Positions 57,056-64,000 of a DNA stretch of 64,000 nt are shown here, piece by piece. The stretch covers positions 127,643,140-127,707,139 of the forward strand of contig NC_081410.1 of NCBI RefSeq assembly GCF_030272615.1, written 5' to 3'. Both the position numbers and the translations under genes were made by a program. The stretch comes from Cryptomeria japonica (lineage: Eukaryota; Streptophyta; Pinopsida; Cupressales; Cupressaceae). The notes below the pieces were generated by a model, which did not search any database, was not told the origin of the DNA, and was given only the letters and a program-made list of their open reading frames with translations. Every line of letters begins with the position of its first letter. Within the stretch, counting starts at the first letter, position 1.

Positions 57056-58404
57056 TGGTATCAGAGCCTAGGTTTGCATGTGTAGTGATCAGATTTACAG
57101 CCTGGACTTCTGTGTGACAGCTAAGGTTTTCAGATGATTACATGCACAGTCAAGGTCCTTCATCTGCATCAATGGATTCCTCATCCTCTTAGTATCTTAG
57201 AACCTTCAAAGGTGATGAATCTCAATTTACTTCAAGGGAGATAGGTAACTGAAGTTGTAGGTGATTTGAAGCTACCTTAAAACTTACCTTATTTTGATAC
57301 TTGCTGTCATCCTTATATATTTCTGCTATCATATACCTGCTATCACTTATATATTCAATGTTTTCATGGCTGAATAGTGATAGTGTATATATATGGATGT
57401 GTATTAGGATCCGAGTATAGGTAAATGTCTTCTATCTATATGTCTAAATTTGTGTGTTGAGGGTTTGTAAGGGTTGGTGTTTTGTTTTACTATATCATGT
57501 CTCTAAGGTAACCTAATGTCTACTCTTGAAGATAATGTTTTCAGATTATGTCTCTCTGAAGAAAGCTTTCATGCATGACCTGAGAAGCCCTCCCTCAATC
57601 AGATCTTGTCATCGGACTAATTATGAAAGTCTACCTTTCATCTCTCTCTTTTAAGATGCTATGGGTCCACATCGTAAGTAAGAATGAATCATCAGGTCTA
57701 TGAATTCTTTATTTAGATAGGGTTTTAGAGGGAGTCTTGATATCTTTTAATATCTCATTTCATTCTTGGGTTCTAATCATTATGGTTTAATAGAGGAATT
57801 GATATTATATATCTAATGTATATTCCTTGTCTATTGCAAAATGTTTATTTATGATGATACTAACCATGATACACTGGGTGTATCATCCACCCTCTGCGGA
57901 GTGCAAGGTGGCAGTTCTCTCTCACCCTCTGCGGAGTGCAAGGTGAGTCCACCCTCTGCGAAGTGCAAGGTGGCAGTTCTTTCAACCCTCTGCGGAGTGC
58001 AAGGTGAGTTCACCCTCTGCAGTGTACAAGGTGATAGGTAGTTCTTCTCAGTAAAGAAGCTTATGTATCCTCTGCGGTTGTGCATGATTTATGGTTATAT
58101 ATATCTTTGAGTATTAATTATTGCAGGTGTGCATATGGAAAGGTCTCTGTCATCCTTTGCGGATGTGCATGATGAAAGATCATGGTGTTACATGCAGGTC
58201 CCCAGGAAAGTGTAAAGTTATTAAGCGTTGGCTTCATCATCTGCAAGCATTGCAAGAGAAGATCATGTAAAGGTTCATTGTAATTGCATATTGATTGTAC
58301 TATTAGGGCTGGGCCCTAATCTTAAACATTGTAATTATTCAAGTCATGGTAATGTCCATGAAAATCAGATTATGCAATTATTTTCCTCCCTAGTTAAGAG
58401 GGAG
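57056..58404 (+). mobile_element. Interior 2, non-coding
   Basis: Exact primer-binding site TGGTATCAGAGC at 57056-57067, minisatellite at 57885-58035, polypurine tract at 58396-58404. It is 199 bp shorter than interior 1, almost all explained by six fewer minisatellite units. Confidence 0.88.
57885..58035 (+). repeat. CTCTGCGGAGTGCAAGG minisatellite, 5 units
   Basis: Same unit as at 55285-55635, contracted or never expanded. Confidence 0.92.
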
Positions 58405-59456
58405 TGTTGGTTTTTTGTGTAACTAGGATAGGAAAATAAATAGGATTCGGATTGCCTTAAGGCATCATCCGAATCCTTATAGGGCAGGGCCCTATCTATT
58501 GTATTTATATGTAATGTGTAAAACCATTAAGGGCTGGACCTAACATGTAAAGGGGCGCATCTCTAGGTCCAAAGTGTGGACCTATCTCCAGCACACACAT
58601 TTTGTGGCGTACAGTCTTATGTATTGATCATTTATGATGGGTTGGGCCCAAATGATTGTATTATTAAAAGGACGCATCCCTTCTCCAAACGTGTGGTCCT
58701 ATATCTTATTTTAGCACATCTCTATGTAGCGTGGGCTCTTGTAACGTGGAAACTATATTGTTTAGGTCCCATGCTTATGGTGGCGTGTGGAACTAATATT
58801 ATATTGTTGGCCCCAAGGATGGATTGGGCCGACCCAAGATAGGGCTCACCTCTTGTATATAGGCACAAGCATATCACTAGTCGCAAATGCAATCAGGCAA
58901 TCCGAATATTAGACAATCAATGTGAAGACCCTATGCTCTGCAATAAAAGGTCAATGCGAAATCTGATCAAGGAATCAGCGAATTACTTCTGCCATCAGCA
59001 TTTGCCATACATGCGATCTTGGAAAGTGAATACATTGAAGAGGATAGCAAGTTCCTCCTGAAGGTCTACAAACACCATTAGGTCTGCAATCTTCAGTGAA
59101 GAACTACGAAGAGCTGGAAGCTGTATGCTGATGATATTCTTATATAAGAAAGAGATAAGTTCTCTATCTTCTGCTGTTACATTGTGCCCTAGCTGGGTTA
59201 CGACTGTAACTCTAATTCTGCCCTAGGTTGACAGTTATATCAGATAAGTAATCTGATCTTTATTGCCATTGTATTCTACAATTAATAAAAGGATCTAGAT
59301 CTGATTTGTTGCTGGGTTTTTTCTCCAAGAGGGAGGTTTTCCTAGGGTATGTGTTGTGTCTTGTCTCTTTTGTATTCCTGCATTCACATTGTTCTCTGCA
59401 ACTATGTATGTCAATTTTCTGCTCATTGATTTACAATCTGATCACTAAAGTTAACA
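58405..59456 (+). repeat. LTR 3
   Basis: Begins TGTTGGTTTTTTGTG, ends AGTTAACA, followed directly by the right GTTAT. Confidence 0.92.
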
Positions 59457-59461
59457 GTTAT
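59457..59461. repeat. Target-site duplication GTTAT, right copy
   Basis: Pairs with 53401-53405. Confidence 0.93.
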
Positions 59462-61168
59462 ACCTATAGTAGTTGTGAGGCCTGTTCCCACTGCTTTGCT
59501 TTGCAAATAGTTGTGTATCCCCCATTCACTTCTGGGGTTCTTTGTTATGAACAGCTATGCGTGTCTCTATGCCAAAGTACTTTTTAACGAATATTATGAC
59601 ATCCCTGCTACAGTTGTAGCCATCTTAATTGTCATGGGTACACCCAAAAATGAGGCAATTCTTCTTTGCTAGGTGATTTTTAAAGAGGATTTGTTGTCTG
59701 GTTTAGAACTGGCTGTCCACAATGTTAATGAGAATCTGATGATTCCTTACCCCGAAAATTATGTGGAGCTGGGTGTGAGGAATTGTGCTAGGGATGTGAT
59801 GTTGCACCCTATCTTGGTTATCAAAGATATCTCCTCCTTCGAAGCGAGGAAACCGATAACCGCTAGAAACATTGCATTCCTCCAGAAATGGCTTCATCTG
59901 AAACCTGTCCAGGGTACGAAATGGTGGGTCGAATATATGGCTGAGGAAGGCTTTTCGCCTCCTTTGGACTTCCCAGCAACAAATATCAAAAAATACCAGG
60001 TACTTCCTCCGGTGATTATAAAGGCATCTCATCTGTTTGACAAAACTTCTTCTCAGGCTAGAAAGAAGACTCGGAGGGCGACAGTGGAGACTGTCCCGTC
60101 AAGCTCTTCTACTAATCCTCACCCTCCTCATGGGGACTGTGTTTTTGTTGATAGGAGCCTGAGAGGTTAAGGACTCAGTTTTTATTCCCTGCTTATGATA
60201 TACTTAGTTTTCTTGGGAATCCCCAGGAATTTTGCTGCACTTGCTGGGGCATACTTGGTAGCTTTCTATTATGGTTATTTAGCAATATTTTGTTTGGACA
60301 TGTGGATACTCAGACATTTTAGAGTTGATCTCAAGAATTTACGATATATGCATGGTTATACAGGGCTAAATGATAAGATTTTGTCTATATGGATAATTTT
60401 AGACTTTTACTTTGGTTCAGGTTTTATATTTTCCTGAAGTACCGACATTGCTTTGGATTTCAGTTTCATGCAATTATGTTTCCTGTGGGTTATAGTGTAA
60501 TTGATGGTTAAGCTCTGGGTCCTCTCTAGCTATTTGGGTCTCCATAAATAATACAAGTGTGTAGATAGAGTACTCATTCAGAGGGGCAGGGGCCTCAGAC
60601 CGGCCTGGGCTTTGCTTTGGTCTGTGTTTCTTTATGCTTACATGTTTATGTTATGCTATTATTTTAATTTGATATGTACCAGAGGTGAAGGAGCTATCTT
60701 AGCTTGCATGCTTTTGCTAACAGCTAACAGTAGGTCTAGATGGAAGGTGGTTGTTTGTGACTGTCTCTGTGCAGGGAATATTATCAGCACAGGTCACCCA
60801 AAGGAGATTGTTATTCTGGATTCGTTGGGACAGCTTCGAATTCCTGGGTATGGCCATACCGATGAGTGACAGTCTCTTAGTTTTTCAGCATATGGTTTTT
60901 CACTTCGAGTGTTTTCCAGGGCAAAACACAGACTGACTTTTGTATACTATCATATGATATTTGTATCAAGCTTGTAGTAAGGAAATATGTAATTTCTCAA
61001 ATGTATCCATATACTACAATTGTATTATTATTGAATTTTTTGGGCAAGACCGGAGGTTTTCTCCACCCAGCTCTTTCCTACCAGTGCCCCTAGTGAGCGG
61101 GGTTGTATTAGGTTTCAAATTTTTATTTAATCTTATGGCTTAGGCCTTTTACCAATCAAAAAAAATAA
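59462..61168 (+). mobile_element. LINE-like 3' end with unidentified ORF
   Basis: The stretch ends with ATGGCTTAGGCCTTTTACC, then AATC and an A-run at 61155-61168, the typical tail of plant L1-like elements. No reverse-transcriptase block is seen between the ORF at 59673-60170 and the tail, so the copy is heavily deleted, or the ORF belongs to something else. Confidence 0.45.
59673..60170 (+). CDS. Unidentified 165-codon ORF
   Basis: An uninterrupted frame encoding a protein with KWLHLKPVQGTKWWVEYMAE in the middle and a basic, Ser-rich tail (QARKKTRRATVE). It is relatively long for this AT-rich background and its composition looks protein-like, but I cannot name a family. The upstream in-frame sequence has no better start; it might be the C-terminal part of an older element protein (gag-like or LINE ORF1) whose N-terminus was displaced. 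Evidence that it is expressed is lacking. Confidence 0.3.
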   Translation: MIFKEDLLSGLELAVHNVNENLMIPYPENYVELGVRNCARDVMLHPILVIKDISSFEARKPITARNIAFLQKWLHLKPVQGTKWWVEYMAEEGFSPPLDFPATNIKKYQVLPPVIIKASHLFDKTSSQARKKTRRATVETVPSSSSTNPHPPHGDCVFVDRSLRG

Positions 61169-62100
61169 TGTATAAATTTGTACACTCAAGAGTCATATCC
61201 CAATTCCTTGTCACCCTCTCATTGTAATCAAGTTTCTACTTTGACAAGAGATCCCAATGGGATTGAGGGACAGTGCCCCTCACAGGGGTTTGGGGCAATA
61301 CCCTCGGCAGGGTCAAGGGGTAGTGCCCCCTTGTGGGGCTTTGGGGGCAACACCCCCATCATTGTCAACAGGCAGCGCCCCTTGTTTGGGTTTGGGGGTA
61401 ACACCCCCAATAGTGTTGAAGGGTAGTGCCTCTTGTAGGATCCAGCGGTAGGCCTGAAACACACTCCCTATCACGATACAAGGCAGGGTTGAGGAGTCCC
61501 CACTGCCAAATGTCGCTGCGTGCCCTAAGTCACCAATCGCGTGTTTTTTAAACTGCAGGCAAGAAATCGCCACAAGCTTTAATTGCCAGCACGAATGGAT
61601 GACTTATTAACCAAAAAATCATGATTTTTTCTATTGAATCACAAGTTTTACAAGGGGAAGTCACTGCAGGTTTTACAAAAACCCGACAATGGTTTATTGC
61701 ACGAGTAACTCACTTGTTCATCTAATTCCTGATTACTCACAAGTTTTGCATCTAGAAATAAAGTGGATTGTTAAAAAATGGAATGTCATTCTGCAGTAGA
61801 TCAAAGGTGAGGTTGCCATGCTTTATTAGGTTTAAGTTTAACCTTGCATTGTGTACAACAACTATTTAGAACTAGGGTTGTATCCACCATTGTAATGATT
61901 TATAAAAGATCCAATACAAATAGCTCAACCTTGTAAACAACTCAAGACCTTGCCCGTGTAGTCCTTCGAACAAGCTTTCAATTGGAGAAATGCTTGCTTG
62001 GTTTATATGTATTACAAGGCAGGTTCTTTCATAGGTTTAATTTGATTCTTTGCATTTTATTTAATAAACCTTTGCTTACATTCATTTTAGACATTTTCAA
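61169..62100 (+). mobile_element. LTR-like segment with GC-rich repeats
   Basis: Imperfect repeats of GGGGCAGTGCCCC and TTTGGGGGCAACACCCCC (61260-61440) resemble the motif at 49301 and 4781. A promoter-like TTTATAAAAGATCC lies near 61900. Ends and target duplication are not defined; a start at TGTATAAATTTG (61169) is possible. Confidence 0.4.
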
Positions 62101-62688
62101 CTAAATTAGAGTTACAAAATTACCCAAAGGACTTGGTCTAGGGTGGACCTAATGAAAGATTTCTCCGTGTCAGCTAGATTCTCTGCAAATATGTGAGACT
62201 TAATTGAATTATCTGGAAATCGGGTCTCAACTTATTCTTCCAGTTCTTCCAGTTCAAAATTAAGAAGGTTCAAGATCATCATGTCCTTTAACGTTTTTGC
62301 AATTCAAAAGAAAGAGGATTCAATCAGCATCTCATTACTTTCCTACATGGGATCCATTGGAACAGATTTGAACTTTGAGATCCTATGTAAGTGCACTCAG
62401 TTTTTTACGGTAGGGCATTCAAGTGGCTCAATACAAATTATATGTGCATCGGGCCTAAAAATGTGGAAGAAAATACAATGACCTAGCAAGGTCTATAATT
62501 TAGTATCTTATATTGCACTATACTTAATAACATCAATTGCAGTAAAAGTATAGAAAAGATAAAGTGTCATACCTTTCAGTGCGCCCAACTTGAAAGCATT
62601 TCCTCCATTGGATGCTAGGTAGTCAAGTAAACCAGGCATCAAAGTACTAATGCATGGCATTCATTCAACGAATTCAACATAATTATTT
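62101..62688. other. 3' flank of the PPR gene
   Basis: No gene is recognised. On the minus strand, ACTGAAAG/GTATG at 62573/62572 looks like a splice donor 116 nt after the stop, so a 3' UTR intron is possible. Confidence 0.35.
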
Positions 62689-64000
62689 TCAAATCTTTTG
62701 CTTGAAAATTGCTCTAACAAGTATGTTCCATGTAATATTATCTGGAAGGAATCCCTTCCTGAGAACCTCCTCTAATATCTCTGTGGCTTCCTGAAGTTTA
62801 TGAATTTTGCAAAGACTGTTTAACAAAGTATTATATGAGACAATATTTGGTCCACAACCTTTCTCAACCATCTCATTCCAAATATCATAAGCCTTCTCTA
62901 TCTCTCCCATCTTATAAAGACCATCTAAGAGCGTATTGTAGGTGACAATAGTTGGACAGCAATTTCTAGTTTTCATATCAGACAAAATCTTGAGGGCATC
63001 TTGTACCTTGCCCACATTGCAAAGAGCATGCATAATTATATTATAAAGCATTATATCTGGATCCTGTGGCCTTTGTTTAAGTTCGTTCCAGATATTCAAT
63101 GAGTCATTAATTCTTCCTGCTTTGCAAAGGCCATCTATTAAGGAGCTCAATGTAATCCGGTCTGGACTATAACCTACCTTCAGCATCTTCTGTAACAGGC
63201 GACCAGCCTCACCAACTTTTCCTAATTTGCAGAGACCACTGATAAGAGTGTTGTAGGTGGCCACAGTGGAAACACATTCCTTCCTCATTTTTCCAAACAT
63301 ACAAAGCGCTTCCTTGACTCTAGATTCTTTACAGAGACCATTTATAAGTGAGTTATAAATTTGAGCGTTTGGCTTACATCCGTGTTCAGCCATCTGCTGC
63401 CAGATTGCAGCAGCTTCTTCCAGCCTCTCTTTTTTACACAGCCCATCTATCATAGAACAATATGCAACCACATTTGGAACACACCCCAACTTCTGCATTT
63501 CAGTCCAAACTTCAAGTGCTCCATTAACATATCCTTTTTTGCACAGCCCCTCAACCAAAACCCCATAAGTAATAACATCCGGGCTATTACCACCTTTCTT
63601 ACCCATACCCTGCCACAGCTCAATTGCTTCTGTTACCTTCCCTCCACTACACAGTCCCCTGATCAATACATTATAAGTGACGACACTTGCACCACACTCA
63701 TTGTCAACCATATTCCTCCAGACCCTGACAGCCTCATCCACCATACCCTCCTTGCAAAACCCATTGATCAAAGTATTATAAATCACCACATCTGGTTTAC
63801 AGTCCCTCTGGATCATCCCAGAACAAATCTTTGCAGCTTCCCTAACCTTACCCTGCTTGCAAAGCCCATAAATCATGGTCCCATAAGAAAAAACATCAGG
63901 CTTACACCCATTCTGATCCATCCTCTGCCAAATCTTTTTAGCCTGCTCAAATCTACCTTCCTTATAAAGACAATTCAGCAAAGAATTATAAGTCACCACA
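62689..64000 (-). CDS. Pentatricopeptide repeat protein, P class, At3g09060-like (partial, N-terminus outside window)
   Basis: P-class PPR proteins bind RNA in mitochondria or plastids through tandem 35-residue helical hairpins. The visible 436 residues hold 12 motifs plus a partial C-terminal one ending TWNILVRAIFKQKI. The motif pattern (YNTLI.GLCK.G...EA) and the C-terminus resemble Arabidopsis At3g09060, a protein of nearly 700 residues, so roughly the N-terminal third is missing; the frame stays open to the window edge and the first Met is inside a motif. No E, DYW or SMR domain follows, so no editing deaminase. Residue 5/35 pairs in order are ND, GD, NS, ND, GN, CN, NT, ND, SD, NT, NN, ND. 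One motif is 34 and one 36 residues. The stop TGA is at 62691-62689. There is no intron or frameshift in view, and this is the only gene here that looks functional. Confidence 0.93.
   Translation of the reverse strand, partial: VVTYNSLLNCLYKEGRFEQAKKIWQRMDQNGCKPDVFSYGTMIYGLCKQGKVREAAKICSGMIQRDCKPDVVIYNTLINGFCKEGMVDEAVRVWRNMVDNECGASVVTYNVLIRGLCSGGKVTEAIELWQGMGKKGGNSPDVITYGVLVEGLCKKGYVNGALEVWTEMQKLGCVPNVVAYCSMIDGLCKKERLEEAAAIWQQMAEHGCKPNAQIYNSLINGLCKESRVKEALCMFGKMRKECVSTVATYNTLISGLCKLGKVGEAGRLLQKMLKVGYSPDRITLSSLIDGLCKAGRINDSLNIWNELKQRPQDPDIMLYNIIMHALCNVGKVQDALKILSDMKTRNCCPTIVTYNTLLDGLYKMGEIEKAYDIWNEMVEKGCGPNIVSYNTLLNSLCKIHKLQEATEILEEVLRKGFLPDNITWNILVRAIFKQKI

Larger units (their letters stand above)
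53406..59456 (+). mobile_element. Three-LTR, two-interior non-autonomous LTR retroelement
   Basis: Order is LTR-interior-LTR-interior-LTR, with one GTTAT duplication around the whole. LTRs are 1,050-1,052 bp and nearly identical; interiors are 1,548 and 1,349 bp. Each interior begins with a TGGTATCA primer-binding site and ends with the purine tract AAGAGGGAG. No gag or pol frame is present, so replication would need a helper. The single outer duplication points to unequal LTR-LTR recombination after one insertion. Confidence 0.93.

Noticed and set aside
1-64000. tRNA, rRNA or other structured RNA genes
   Set aside because: None recognised by eye; the primer-binding sites are only tRNA-complementary 12-mers. 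A covariance-model scan would settle this.

Overview
The window looks like plant nuclear DNA. It is about 64 kb, AT-rich, and made mostly of nested retroelement-type insertions, with one recognisable host gene: a P-class pentatricopeptide repeat (PPR) gene running off the right edge. Several insertions carry primer-binding sites of the plant initiator-Met-tRNA type. The density and depth of nesting suggest a large seed-plant genome, possibly a conifer, but that is inference.

Layout. 1-4.8 kb: AT-rich intergenic DNA with an (AT)n tract, a 44-bp minisatellite and a decayed hAT-like transposase. 4.8-15.1 kb: element A (+), a diverged copy of the main family, split by element A' (-, target duplication ATACG). 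15.1-17.1 kb: a 161-bp tandem duplication, two AT-rich foldbacks and a possible exon ending CAG/GTAAG. 17.1-27.2 kb: element B (-, duplication GTAAG), itself holding a 1.68-kb solo-LTR-like insertion. 27.2-29.2 kb: unassigned. 29.2-49.3 kb: a four-level nest in which element E holds D (+), D holds a non-coding copia-type LTR element (-), and that holds C (-, duplication GGTAC). 49.3-53.4 kb: an LTR fragment and unassigned DNA with a possible LINE trace. 53.4-59.5 kb: a three-LTR, two-interior retroelement flanked by GTTAT. 59.5-62.1 kb: a LINE-like 3' end and an LTR-like GC-rich segment. 62.7-64.0 kb: the PPR gene.

The main discovery candidate is the repeated unit represented by A, A', B, C, D and E. 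Each well-defined copy is one unit bounded by TGTTG...CAACA with a 5-bp target duplication and no visible LTR pair. In element orientation it carries: a subterminal palindrome; an array of near-perfect hairpins spaced about 175 bp apart (17 units in both B and C); a TATA box; a splice-acceptor-like site; an ORF of about 1,070 codons encoding a protein I cannot assign; then an inverted telo-box exactly 64-66 bp before a second TATA box that points out of the element. The second TATA box and the TG...CA ends fit a giant solo LTR whose U3 carries a gene. A new kind of single-unit mobile element is the alternative. The ORF is broken in every copy; copy C has only one nonsense codon. Nothing here shows that any copy is active.
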